Positions 1 to 7,414 of a stretch of 19,660 nucleotides of DNA are shown here, piece after piece. The DNA is from Clostridium sp. (GTDB lineage Bacteria > Bacillota_A > Clostridia > Lachnospirales > Lachnospiraceae). The translations under genes were made by a program, and so were the position numbers. The notes under the pieces are model-generated. The model made no database searches. It had not been told where the DNA came from and saw nothing but the letters and a program-made list of their open reading frames with translations. The DNA is taken from the NCBI GenBank assembly GCA_023666975.1, contig JAMPAW010000059.1:1-19660 (forward strand). Reading direction: 5' to 3'. Numbering within the stretch: the stretch's first letter is position 1; each line of letters opens with the position of its first letter.

Positions 1-374
1 GGGGAAACAACGGACGGTACCAGCTCCGTATGTCCGGAAAATATTTCTATCTGATACTGCTCGGCCTGTCTGGCAAGATTACCGGTAATTGCCCGGAGTG
101 CCGCCTCCTCACTATGCTCTGGCAGCAAAATTGCCGTGGCGGCGCCATAGGGTTTCCCTCCCGCCGCAATCACATTATTCACTGCATTATCAAAAGCATA
201 TCTCTCGTTTCCCCGATAAGAAAAGGCAGTGGTGGCCATGGATGTTACCATGCTGCCAGCCACTGCCCCGTCATGTCCAACTGCAGTCCGAAGTGCTGTT
301 TCCGGTCTGCGATACCGTATGGGATTCATTACAGAACGCTTAAACGTATGCTCCGGTAATTTACCAGTCCTCAT
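1..374 (-). CDS. AIR synthase-like (PurM/HypE superfamily) protein, partial
   Basis: The gene runs off the left edge, so only the first ~124 residues are visible. They begin MRTGKLPEHTFKRSV, followed by a basic stretch and then a pattern typical of the N-terminal ATP-binding domain of AIR-synthase-related proteins (PurM, HypE, COG0309): a GHDGA segment, an AVNNVIAAGGKP motif where the family has its ND..amGa turn, and an SGHTE segment near the edge. Start choice: the ATG at 374-372 overlaps the TGA of the VanW gene (373-371) as ATGA, and a GGAGG lies 8 nt upstream. In-frame ATGs at 380 and 389 are worse placed. The overlap implies translational coupling to VanW. Relatives often serve hydrogenase maturation or are of unknown role; the substrate cannot be told from this fragment. 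Confidence 0.72.
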   Translation of the reverse strand, partial: MRTGKLPEHTFKRSVMNPIRYRRPETALRTAVGHDGAVAGSMVTSMATTAFSYRGNERYAFDNAVNNVIAAGGKPYGAATAILLPEHSEEAALRAITGNLARQAEQYQIEIFSGHTELVPSVVS

Positions 375-1918
375 TCCCATTTCCTCCATCTGCTCACCGC
401 ATAGGACTGCCTTCCTATAAACAGACCGATTCGCAGTCCAACCGGTGTATCCGTGTCAGTCGGCTCTGTCGATGGCTCCTCCGGTGTATCCGCAGGCTCC
501 TCTCCCGTGTCATCATCATCGTCGTCATCTTTATCCTTCTTTTTGTCATCTTTATCTTTCTTTTTCTTCGTACCGACACGAATCTTACCCCGGACTTTTT
601 CATATTGGCTGCTATTGACCAGAACCGACTCCTGAAGTTCTCCGTCAATATAAATATGCTTCCACAGCTCACAGTAATACCCTGTATAAGCCGTCTGCTC
701 GGTCTGCGTTTTTCCCTCTTCTAACGTATCGTCTTTTATCTCTTCCGGATCGTCCGGTTCATAAGTCTGAATCGTCTTACTCTCAAATTCGATAGTGCGG
801 TTCGACGGCCGGGTATCATGTCCGTATATGGCAAAAGAAATCGTGCCGCCACCGGCATAACCTTCAATATATATCGGGTATTCCGTATTGTTGGTAAATT
901 TGAAATCGAAAAGCCCTTCGGCAATCGCCGCATCGCGGGAACGCTCAACATAGCTGACCGTCAAACTGTGCGGCCTGCGCTCGTCTACTTTCAGCTCCGC
1001 ATTAATCACAGCGTTATATAACGTCGTAGACACCTGACAGATACCGCCGCCAAGTCCCTCAACCAGCTCATTATTCACATACTGTCCCGCATCGGCATAG
1101 CCATTCTCCTCCGTAAACGGAGTCACCGTATCGAGCATCGAGAACTGTTCTCCCGGCATCATAACCGTTCCGCTAATCTTGCTGGCACCGGTAGACAAAT
1201 TCTTGGAGCGGCTGGTCTGGCTCTGGTTATAATTTGTCTGATACTGTCCCATGACACTGTCTATCATGTAAAAATCTTCTTCCGTATACTGAGGGTCCTT
1301 CTCCTCCACAACGGCATTCAGCTTAACATCTTTCTGTGTCCATTCCTCGGCAAATAAATCCTTTACCGCCTGAATCGTTTCCTCCACCTTGACAGTGGTT
1401 CCCTTTACTCCGGGATAGACGGTAAATTCACCGTCTTCTCTTGAAATGGAGGCGTCCTTCGCAGTGGCCACAATATCCTGTGTCTCGTTCTCCAGCTTGT
1501 CCTTCAGCTTATCCTCGTCAAACAGCTTTTCCGGAACCAGGATAACATTTTCCTCTTCCAATAACTTAATCTCCCTGTACCGGGATAAAATGTTGCCCCT
1601 TCTTCCATAGTGCATTGCCTCGTCGACAGCGTCCTCCACAGACACGGAAATACCGATATCTCTCAACGTCGTAGTATACGATCCCACCGACGTGGTAAAG
1701 GTCAGCCGAAGGTTTTCAATGCCTTCTATATATTTGTCATATTCCTTCATTGCCTCGTCCTTGGTCAAGCCGCCTACGTACACACCGTCCAGATATACGC
1801 CGGCATAAATCACCTGCTCATTTTCCTCTGCCGCCTTAACCTGACCGATTGCCGCCGCCACAAGCCCTACAGCCAGCAGAAATACGATTAATCTTAATGG
1901 ATTTCTCTTCTTCATCAT
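371..1918 (-). CDS. VanW family cell-envelope protein
   Basis: A 515-residue exported protein. A basic N-terminus (MMKKRNPLRL) and hydrophobic segment at about residues 9-29 form a signal peptide or anchor. Residues ~55-200 resemble the putative peptidoglycan-binding domain that precedes VanW (PG_binding_4). Residues ~220-365 are the VanW domain, with the hallmark GGGICQVSTTLYNA around Cys294 and a following PHS motif. After a short G5-like segment (~415-450, ending KIRVGTKKKK), a Lys/Asp-rich and then Pro/Glu/Thr-rich tail of about 65 residues closes the protein. A longer in-frame reading from 1993 exists, but that ATG lies inside the -10 box (1992-1997). The ATG at 1918 has AGAGG 7 nt upstream, so it is chosen. 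VanW proteins are envelope proteins of unknown mechanism; this one is probably wall-associated. It is coupled by ATGA to the AIR-synthase-like gene. Confidence 0.93.
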   Translation of the reverse strand: MMKKRNPLRLIVFLLAVGLVAAAIGQVKAAEENEQVIYAGVYLDGVYVGGLTKDEAMKEYDKYIEGIENLRLTFTTSVGSYTTTLRDIGISVSVEDAVDEAMHYGRRGNILSRYREIKLLEEENVILVPEKLFDEDKLKDKLENETQDIVATAKDASISREDGEFTVYPGVKGTTVKVEETIQAVKDLFAEEWTQKDVKLNAVVEEKDPQYTEEDFYMIDSVMGQYQTNYNQSQTSRSKNLSTGASKISGTVMMPGEQFSMLDTVTPFTEENGYADAGQYVNNELVEGLGGGICQVSTTLYNAVINAELKVDERRPHSLTVSYVERSRDAAIAEGLFDFKFTNNTEYPIYIEGYAGGGTISFAIYGHDTRPSNRTIEFESKTIQTYEPDDPEEIKDDTLEEGKTQTEQTAYTGYYCELWKHIYIDGELQESVLVNSSQYEKVRGKIRVGTKKKKDKDDKKKDKDDDDDDDTGEEPADTPEEPSTEPTDTDTPVGLRIGLFIGRQSYAVSRWRKWE

Positions 1919-1991
1919 ATCATTACCTCTTAACGATAATGGTTTCACCGGTTTTGTATCCGTAAAACCAACAAATATCAGATTTATCCTC

Positions 1992-2019
1992 ATTGTAGCA
2001 CATCACACACAGTTTTCAA
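1992..2019 (-). promoter_or_regulatory. Sigma-A promoter of the VanW operon
   Basis: On the minus strand TTGAAA (2019-2014), a 16-bp spacer and TACAAT (1997-1992) with an upstream TG (extended -10). Transcription should start near 1985, giving a leader of about 65 nt to the ATG at 1918. Confidence 0.75.
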
Positions 2020-2094
2020 GTATTTAAAATAATATTGTCACTATTTACGAATAAATTGACTTTTTTGAAATGATTTTGTATATTTTACTTATCA

Positions 2095-2134
2095 GGCAGC
2101 AAGCTGCCAGTGCAGCTCCTGCCATACAGGCAGG
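2095..2134 (-). terminator. Two tandem hairpins after the 37-residue peptide gene
   Basis: Two inverted repeats lie side by side: GGCAGC/GCTGCC at 2095-2108 and CCTGCC-ATACA-GGCAGG at 2118-2134. They follow the stop codon of the small peptide gene. No long U-tract follows on the minus strand, so termination is possible but not certain; a structured 3' end is an alternative. Confidence 0.4.
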
Positions 2135-2151
2135 TAAATCTGCTTTGACAA

Positions 2152-2265
2152 TTAGAAGCTGCCGACAGATGTAATGATACAGCTCAGTACCATAACAACC
2201 ACCAAAATAATTGCAATAACACTGGAAATAATCTTCTGTGTTTTTTTGCTTCCGAAATTGAACAT
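2152..2265 (-). CDS. Small single-pass membrane peptide (37 aa)
   Basis: A 37-codon gene beginning MFNFGSKKTQKIISS, followed by one strongly hydrophobic helix (about residues 15-32) and ending TSVGSF. The ATG at 2265 has AGAGGTG 5-6 nt upstream, a good ribosome binding site. The layout (basic N-terminus, single helix, very short outside tail) matches the many tiny membrane peptides of Firmicutes such as Prli42, the stressosome anchor, but the sequence is too short to assign a family. Its start is only 30 bp from the divergent gene at 2296, so its promoter must lie inside that gene's 5' coding end. Confidence 0.7.
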   Translation of the reverse strand: MFNFGSKKTQKIISSVIAIILVVVMVLSCIITSVGSF

Positions 2266-2295
2266 AATAACACCTCTTTTCTGAAAGGACAAATC

Positions 2296-2919
2296 ATGAA
2301 ACTTTTTTTACTGCCATCTATTACCATATTAGTACTGGTACTCCACCACAACCTGCGCAAATCCAACAAAGTGGAAAAGCGCGGAATCAGCACCTACCTG
2401 AAACAGGAGGATCAGGCCAACAGCACCAGACGTCAGGATATCTCCGGGCTTCCTTATATTGAAGCTCCCATTGACTCTTTTCCATTAGATATTACCCTAA
2501 ATGACCAAAAAAAGCAAATAAAGATTATGGAATATAAAAAACAGATATTGGCATTGTCCGCAAAGCAGATGTTAAATCTAATCGGTATGTCCAACACACA
2601 GCTCAAGCAGCTTTACGGTCCTGCCAACCTTGATTTTCTGACGATCTGCGACCAGAACTATGCACTTTATCTTCGCAATCTGCAGCTGTTTGCAGAATGT
2701 ATATACGACGAATATCCGGAAGAAGCCGTAGCTGTACTGGAATACTGTATTTCTACCGGTACGGATATCTCCGGCACCTACGATTTACTCGCCAGACACT
2801 ATGCAGCCCATGGAATGACTGAAGAATTTACCAGACTTTATGACTGCATTCCCGACAAGGATTCCATTGCCGGCAAGGTGATTGTCAATAAACTGAACGC
2901 TCTCAATCCGTCTGCCTGA
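2296..2919 (+). CDS. Membrane-anchored protein of unknown function (207 aa)
   Basis: The N-terminus MKLFLLPSITILVLVL is a hydrophobic anchor without positive residues after the first Lys. A roughly 190-residue soluble part follows, mainly predicted helical by eye, with repeated helix-helix character after residue 100 (LRNLQLFAECIYDEYPEEAV, then DISGTYDLLARHYAAHGM) that resembles TPR-type pairs. An AAAGGA 6 nt before the ATG supports the start. I do not recognise a named family. It lies upstream of the sigma/anti-sigma pair on the same strand, but a hairpin at its stop codon separates them, so it is probably its own transcription unit. It may sit on the inner face of the membrane or be exported; the sequence does not decide. 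Confidence 0.8.
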   Translation: MKLFLLPSITILVLVLHHNLRKSNKVEKRGISTYLKQEDQANSTRRQDISGLPYIEAPIDSFPLDITLNDQKKQIKIMEYKKQILALSAKQMLNLIGMSNTQLKQLYGPANLDFLTICDQNYALYLRNLQLFAECIYDEYPEEAVAVLEYCISTGTDISGTYDLLARHYAAHGMTEEFTRLYDCIPDKDSIAGKVIVNKLNALNPSA

Positions 2920-2931
2920 AATCGCAGACGG
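2908..2931 (+). terminator. Terminator-like hairpin spanning a stop codon
   Basis: A perfect 8-bp stem CCGTCTGC / GCAGACGG with an 8-nt loop that contains the TGA stop of the 207-aa gene (2917-2919). T-rich sequence follows but starts with a gap of about 20 nt (2950-2965), so it may terminate inefficiently. Confidence 0.5.
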
Positions 2932-3038
2932 TTCTGACATATTTCTGATTTTTTGCATTTTTTTTGCAACACTTTTTCCTTTTTTACACACTACTATATC
3001 AGGTATACCAAAACGATGAGAAAGCAGAGGTGAATAGA

Positions 3039-3572
3039 TTGAACGAAGAAGAAATCAAAGCCCATGTACTGCTTGCACGCAACGGCCACACAGCTTCGTT
3101 TTGCAGGCTCTACGAACTCTATTACCGGGATATGTACCGTTTTGCCTATTACATGCTGGGAAATGCACAGGATGCAGAGGACGCTATCAGCGAAACCGTT
3201 CTGGACGCATTTACCGGCATCAGGAAGCTGAAAAAGCCCGAACGCTTCAAGTCATGGATTTTCAAAATACTATCCACAAAATGTAAACGCCAAATGGCGG
3301 TCTACGCCACAGAACGCAGGCAGAAAAAGGAGGACACGGACAACATGCCGCTGTCCAGAGAAGACCACCCCTATGCAGAATGGCTGGATATCCAATCTGC
3401 TTTCGCCGCCTTAAATGAAACAGAGCGGACGGTTATCTCCCTTACTGTATTTGGCGGCTATAACAGCAGAGAGACAGCTAAAATCCTAAACAGCACGGAA
3501 GGAACGGTGCGTTCCTCCAAGAGCCGTGCTTTCGCCAAAATGTCAAAATATTTAAAGGAGGATTTCGCATGA
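3039..3572 (+). CDS. ECF-type RNA polymerase sigma factor
   Basis: A 177-residue sigma-70 family protein. Region 2 covers residues ~15-85 (YELYYRDMYRFAYYML, then AEDAISETVLDAF and RFKSWIFKI) and region 4 covers ~115-170 (LNETERTVISLTVFGGYNS with a helix-turn-helix ending TEGTVRSSKSRAFAKM). No region 3 is present, as expected for ECF sigmas. The start is TTG at 3039: AGAGGTG lies 6 nt upstream and the protein then begins with NEEEIKAH. The longer reading from ATG 2964 has no ribosome binding site and would add an atypical Phe/Tyr-rich leader. The stop overlaps the next start (ATGA), pairing this protein with the membrane beta-propeller protein, its likely anti-sigma partner. Such pairs usually regulate an envelope response and often their own operon. 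Confidence 0.9.
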   Translation: MNEEEIKAHVLLARNGHTASFCRLYELYYRDMYRFAYYMLGNAQDAEDAISETVLDAFTGIRKLKKPERFKSWIFKILSTKCKRQMAVYATERRQKKEDTDNMPLSREDHPYAEWLDIQSAFAALNETERTVISLTVFGGYNSRETAKILNSTEGTVRSSKSRAFAKMSKYLKEDFA

Positions 3573-5788
3573 ACGAAAAGGACCTTATTCATCATCTTGA
3601 TCATAAAACCAAAGACATACCGATTCCAGACAGCATTTCTCCTGAGGCAATGCAAAAGATGCTGGATTCCCATATAAATGAAACGGACAAGCTCTCCAAC
3701 GGCGATGTGAGCAGGGAACCAAGCTCCTATACCGGCATACGCAGGCGGAACACGCGCCGCATTGCAGTCTGTATTTGCGGATGCCTTGCACTCTGCCTTG
3801 CCTGCGGCATAGGGATTTTTAACCTTCGGCAGCCTGACAAGTCCGCCTCCTATAGTGAAAGCGCGGAGGAAACACAGGCAGTTGCCGGAAGCGGAGAAAA
3901 CGACGAGGAGGCTGCGGACGAAGCTGCGGAAAATGAATCCGACACAGCAGATAATTTTGACCATGATTTGGCCTACCGGTCCGGTCTGACTTCTCCGGAC
4001 AGCTATGACGACTATTACCAGACACTCAAATCAGCCTATGACGACTATTACGACCGTATTGCCAGCGTACAGACACCGGCCTACTATGATTCCAGAGGCG
4101 GCATAGTTTCAGAAACGGACGATGCCCTTTCTGAGGCCGCCGAGGACAGTGCCTTCATCAATTCTGCCAGTGACCTTGGAAGCGAAAAACAAAAAGCGGA
4201 TTATTCCACCACCAATACGCAGGAGCAGTCGGTAGACGAGGGAGATGTCATCAAAACCGACGGAACCTACATTTATAAGATTTCCGAGCGTTTTAATAAC
4301 CTGACCGGAGATACGGAAACACGGCTTATCATCACGGAGGCTGACAAGGGGAATCTGCGCTATATTGCCAGTATCGATTTATATGGTATATTGAACCATT
4401 CCGAAGAGGATTACATGGAATTTGAGGAATTTTACCTGTACAATGATTATCTGGTGTTTTTATACACGCAGAATCAATATGTCTATGACAACACTGGTTC
4501 CGTCAAGACCTGTATTGCTGTCTACGACATCAAAGACAGGGCAAATCCCAAAGAGGTAAAACAGCTTTCCCAATCCGGGTGGTTTGTCAGCTCCAGAATC
4601 AGCGACGGTTATCTGTATACCATCAGTAACTTTAACGATACGTCTCTGGAAACGCAAAAGCCGTATACCAATTATATTCCCGTGGTGAATGACAAGACCA
4701 TTGACTGCGAAAACATTTACTACCCCAAGGATATATTCATGGAAACCACCTACGTGATGACCAGCCTGGATTTGTCGCAGCCAACTGAATTTACCGATAC
4801 AAAAGCCGTACCGACCAGTGCCGGACAGACCTATGTCAGCGACTCTTCCATTTACATTTTTACTACACTGTATGACAGCGTAACCAAAACGGAGATTACG
4901 AAGGTAAGCTATGACAAAGGCAGGCTGACGCCGGGAAGCAGCGCTACCGTTGCCGGATATCTCTATGACTCCTTTGCGCTCAGCGAGTACAACGGTTATC
5001 TGCGGATTGTTGCCACCATTCCCGCCAATAACATCTCGCTTTTACGCAGCCTGCCGATGGCGGAGACCCAAAACAGCTCTACGGCCATTCCGGAAGATGT
5101 CAATGCGCTGTATATTTTAAACAGCAGTATGGAGCTGACAGGGAAAATTTCCGGTCTTGCACCAGGCGAACAGATATATTCCGCCAGATTCATGGGAGAC
5201 ATCGGCTACTTTGTCACCTTCCGGAACACGGACCCTCTGTTTTCCGTGGACCTGTCAGACCCGTATCAGCCACAGATTTTAGGAAAGCTGAAGATTCCGG
5301 GCTTTTCCGAATATCTGCACTTTTACGGCGAGGACCTGCTGCTGGGTATCGGTGAAGAAATTGACGAGAACACGTCGGAATTTAAAGGACTTAAGCTCTC
5401 CATGTTTGATATCAGCAATCCAGCCGATGTGACGGAGAAAGATAAATATATCATCGAAAATTCCAGTTACAGCGAAGCCCTTTACAACCACAAGGCGATC
5501 ATGATTGATGCGGGAAAAAATATTTTCGGTTTCCTGTACTGCTGTATGGACGCCAATTATAACAATATATACTACTACTCCACCTACTCCTATGATACAG
5601 AAAACGGCTTTGTCGAAACGGCAAGATATCCGATTAACGACAACTCCGTGTATGAATCTAATGCCATACGGGGAATCTATATCGGAGATTATCTCTATCT
5701 TGCCACCAACCACTCTGTCACCAGTTACAGGCTCGGCTCCGTCGATGCGATTGCACAGATTAATTTTGACAGCGTGGAAACTGAATAA
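3569..5788 (+). CDS. Membrane-anchored beta-propeller protein, putative anti-sigma factor
   Basis: A 739-residue protein. Residues 1-60 are cytoplasmic and include DIPIPDSISPEAMQKML, a motif common at the N-terminus of membrane anti-sigma factors. Residues ~64-85 form one transmembrane helix (IAVCICGCLALCLACGIGIF). Residues ~90-200 are a Glu/Asp/Ser/Tyr-rich extracytoplasmic linker. Residues ~205-735 match the secreted beta-propeller family PF09826 (COG4880), marked by SVDEGDVIKTDGTYIYKIS and by repeated blades with YLYT, YFVTF and YLYLATN strands. The ATG overlaps the sigma stop codon, and AAAGGAGG lies just upstream, so the two are made together. I infer that the propeller senses an outside signal and the short inner part holds the sigma factor. 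The ligand and the release mechanism are unknown. Confidence 0.88.
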   Translation: MNEKDLIHHLDHKTKDIPIPDSISPEAMQKMLDSHINETDKLSNGDVSREPSSYTGIRRRNTRRIAVCICGCLALCLACGIGIFNLRQPDKSASYSESAEETQAVAGSGENDEEAADEAAENESDTADNFDHDLAYRSGLTSPDSYDDYYQTLKSAYDDYYDRIASVQTPAYYDSRGGIVSETDDALSEAAEDSAFINSASDLGSEKQKADYSTTNTQEQSVDEGDVIKTDGTYIYKISERFNNLTGDTETRLIITEADKGNLRYIASIDLYGILNHSEEDYMEFEEFYLYNDYLVFLYTQNQYVYDNTGSVKTCIAVYDIKDRANPKEVKQLSQSGWFVSSRISDGYLYTISNFNDTSLETQKPYTNYIPVVNDKTIDCENIYYPKDIFMETTYVMTSLDLSQPTEFTDTKAVPTSAGQTYVSDSSIYIFTTLYDSVTKTEITKVSYDKGRLTPGSSATVAGYLYDSFALSEYNGYLRIVATIPANNISLLRSLPMAETQNSSTAIPEDVNALYILNSSMELTGKISGLAPGEQIYSARFMGDIGYFVTFRNTDPLFSVDLSDPYQPQILGKLKIPGFSEYLHFYGEDLLLGIGEEIDENTSEFKGLKLSMFDISNPADVTEKDKYIIENSSYSEALYNHKAIMIDAGKNIFGFLYCCMDANYNNIYYYSTYSYDTENGFVETARYPINDNSVYESNAIRGIYIGDYLYLATNHSVTSYRLGSVDAIAQINFDSVETE

Positions 5789-5823
5789 GCTTCATGGCCG
5801 TTCCTCCGGCTGACCAACCTTCA

Positions 5824-5846
5824 GGGGCTGCTCCGGCAGCCCCTTT
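5824..5846 (+). terminator. Intrinsic terminator of the sigma/anti-sigma operon
   Basis: Stem GGGGCTGC (5824-5831), loop TCCG and GCAGCCCC (5836-5843), extended by one A-T pair and followed by TTTAT. A strong GC-rich hairpin with a stable tetraloop but a short T-tract. Confidence 0.75.
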
Positions 5847-5851
5847 ATACT

Positions 5852-5894
5852 AGTTAACCTTAGTATTTGCCGAAGGCAAATGCTTAGTTTAACT
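5852..5894. repeat. Long imperfect palindrome between convergent genes
   Basis: Two 20-nt arms (5852-5871 and 5875-5894) match at 17 of 20 positions as an inverted repeat around the triloop GAA, with a perfect core TTTGCC / GGCAAA. It lies between the end of the beta-propeller gene and the end of the ATPase gene. It could end transcription from the right, though no good T-tract is present, or be a dispersed repetitive palindrome. Confidence 0.7.
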
Positions 5895-5975
5895 GCATAT
5901 ACCGTGGTGAAATGTTGGATTCGGCAATCAATTTCGTTCGCGAGTATAATATACGCCGCTTTCATCTTCCGCCGG

Positions 5976-7268
5976 TTAAAAATTCCACAATCCATAGAGC
6001 GGGATATTTAACACACCCTTTGAAAATCCCAGCTCGTCCAAGGAAATGCGAATTGCCATATGATTCCTGTATTTGCTGTTGAACACCTTCATGCTCTGCG
6101 CCTTGCGCCGGGTTCTCGACTGTACATCTACCGGTACCACGTCCCCATCGTCCTCAAAGACAAAATCCACTCTTGCCGTTGCACCGGAAATCCAGAAATA
6201 CAAATCCTGCACCATTTTATTCATCGTCAGCTCTGACAGAACAAGCTGTTCCAGTAAAGCTCCGTTAATATCCTCCATCGTCTCGTCTCCGGTCTTGATT
6301 TCATCATGAGCGACCCCGCACATCACCCGCAGCATGCCATGGTCTAAATGATACAGCTCAAAAGACTTGTCATCTACCTGCGTCACCAGCGGTGCAATAC
6401 CGTCACGGATACGGTTCACCTTGCGGACCAGTCCGGTATCCACCAGCCAGTTGACAGAATTCTCATACTCCCTTGCCCTTGCCTTCGTATCGACATACTG
6501 ATACATGAATTTACGGTTATCCTTCTCCATTTGCTCCGGAATGCTATGCCAGATTCTATCCGCCTTCTGCGCATACGTCTTAGGCGCATAGCGTTCAATA
6601 TGCTCCTTGCTTCTCACCAGCAGCTCCCGCAAAATCGCATCCGTACGGTCCAAATCGTGGTTCTTCACATAATCGAGCACGACAATCGGCATGCCTCCGG
6701 TAATATAAAATATCTTTAAATATCGGGTAATCTCTTCAATCACCTCCGGCTTCACCGGCTCCAATTTCTGATTTTCAATTGATTTGCAGAGCTCCTGCGC
6801 TTTATTGGCAGTGAGGAATTCCTCAAAGGTCATCGGATAGAGCCGCAGCGGATAAAATTCCGCAGCATACTCTCCCTCATGAGCAATCCAGCCCATGGTA
6901 GAGGCAATAATGCAAATCGGAAGCTCCGGTTTCTGGCTCTTCAGGCTCATAATCGCTTCCACTGCCCGCGGATACAAATGCGCCTCATCAAAAACCAGCA
7001 ATGTCTGTTTTCCCTCAAAGGGCTGGTCACAGTACATGCAAAGTGCCGCCAGCAGACGTTCCGCTTTTATTCTTGTCCCCTGTTTAAACAGCGGATATAC
7101 GTCCTCGTCTTTCTCAAAATTCACATAAATGAGATTTTTAAAAAATCCCTGTCCGAAATCAATCATTGTCCAAGTCTTTCCCACACCCTTGGCACCCTTG
7201 AGGAGTAAGACCTGACTCTGCCCCTTATCATACCACTCCATTAAATCATTCATAATAATACGATACAT
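5976..7268 (-). CDS. AAA_14/DUF4143-type ATPase
   Basis: A 430-residue protein of the widespread ATP-binding family with an N-terminal AAA_14 domain and a C-terminal DUF4143 domain. Walker A is GAKGVGKT (residues 25-32) and Walker B is LLVFDEAH (90-97). The region around YPMTFEEFL is the usual family signature. In the C-terminal domain, the place where relatives have a PD-(D/E)xK-like E-V-K core reads D368...VDVQS (380-384), so the core has Asp for Glu and Gln for Lys. ATG 7268 is chosen because AGGAGG lies 5 nt upstream; a reading from 7301 would add 11 residues without a ribosome binding site. It has its own promoter. The role of the family is poorly known; members are common in accessory gene pools. 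Confidence 0.88.
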   Translation of the reverse strand: MYRIIMNDLMEWYDKGQSQVLLLKGAKGVGKTWTMIDFGQGFFKNLIYVNFEKDEDVYPLFKQGTRIKAERLLAALCMYCDQPFEGKQTLLVFDEAHLYPRAVEAIMSLKSQKPELPICIIASTMGWIAHEGEYAAEFYPLRLYPMTFEEFLTANKAQELCKSIENQKLEPVKPEVIEEITRYLKIFYITGGMPIVVLDYVKNHDLDRTDAILRELLVRSKEHIERYAPKTYAQKADRIWHSIPEQMEKDNRKFMYQYVDTKARAREYENSVNWLVDTGLVRKVNRIRDGIAPLVTQVDDKSFELYHLDHGMLRVMCGVAHDEIKTGDETMEDINGALLEQLVLSELTMNKMVQDLYFWISGATARVDFVFEDDGDVVPVDVQSRTRRKAQSMKVFNSKYRNHMAIRISLDELGFSKGVLNIPLYGLWNF

Positions 7269-7344
7269 ATTGTCCTCCTGACGGTAAGATTCTATCCGCA
7301 CTGCTGCTGTCAGCCTGCAAAATAATTCACAAAAATCTAACCTA

Positions 7345-7373
7345 ACTATAACACTCCCGTCAATAAATGTAAA
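7345..7373 (-). promoter_or_regulatory. Sigma-A promoter of the AAA_14/DUF4143 gene
   Basis: Minus strand TTTACA (7373-7368), a 17-bp spacer and TATAGT (7350-7345): 5 of 6 consensus bases in each box with ideal spacing. The -35 box is also the T-rich tail of the upstream gene's terminator hairpin (7374-7397). Confidence 0.8.
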
Positions 7374-7397
7374 GAGGAGCAGTACAATGTACTCCTC
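7374..7397 (-). terminator. Terminator of the Sel1/TPR gene
   Basis: Inverted repeat GAGGAG / CTCCTC with an inner GTAC-AAT-GTAC, just after the stop codon at 7415. On the minus strand it is followed by TTTACATTTATT, a modest T-rich tail. Confidence 0.55.
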
Positions 7398-7414
7398 CCC
7401 TAACCATTATCTCC

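Noticed and set aside
30..359. Plus-strand open frames over the left edge
   Set aside because: They are antisense to the AIR-synthase-like gene, which has a coupled start and a family pattern.
1919..1993. Longer N-terminus for the VanW protein
   Set aside because: The ATG at 1993 lies within the -10 box, so it cannot be in the mRNA; the added residues also precede the signal peptide oddly.
2941..3010. ECF-type autoregulated promoter before the sigma gene
   Set aside because: TGCAAC and TATATC/TATACC boxes occur, but no pair has correct spacing and sequence, so no promoter is called.
5279..5713. 144-codon minus-strand frame inside the beta-propeller gene
   Set aside because: Shadow of the well-supported plus-strand gene; no start signal.
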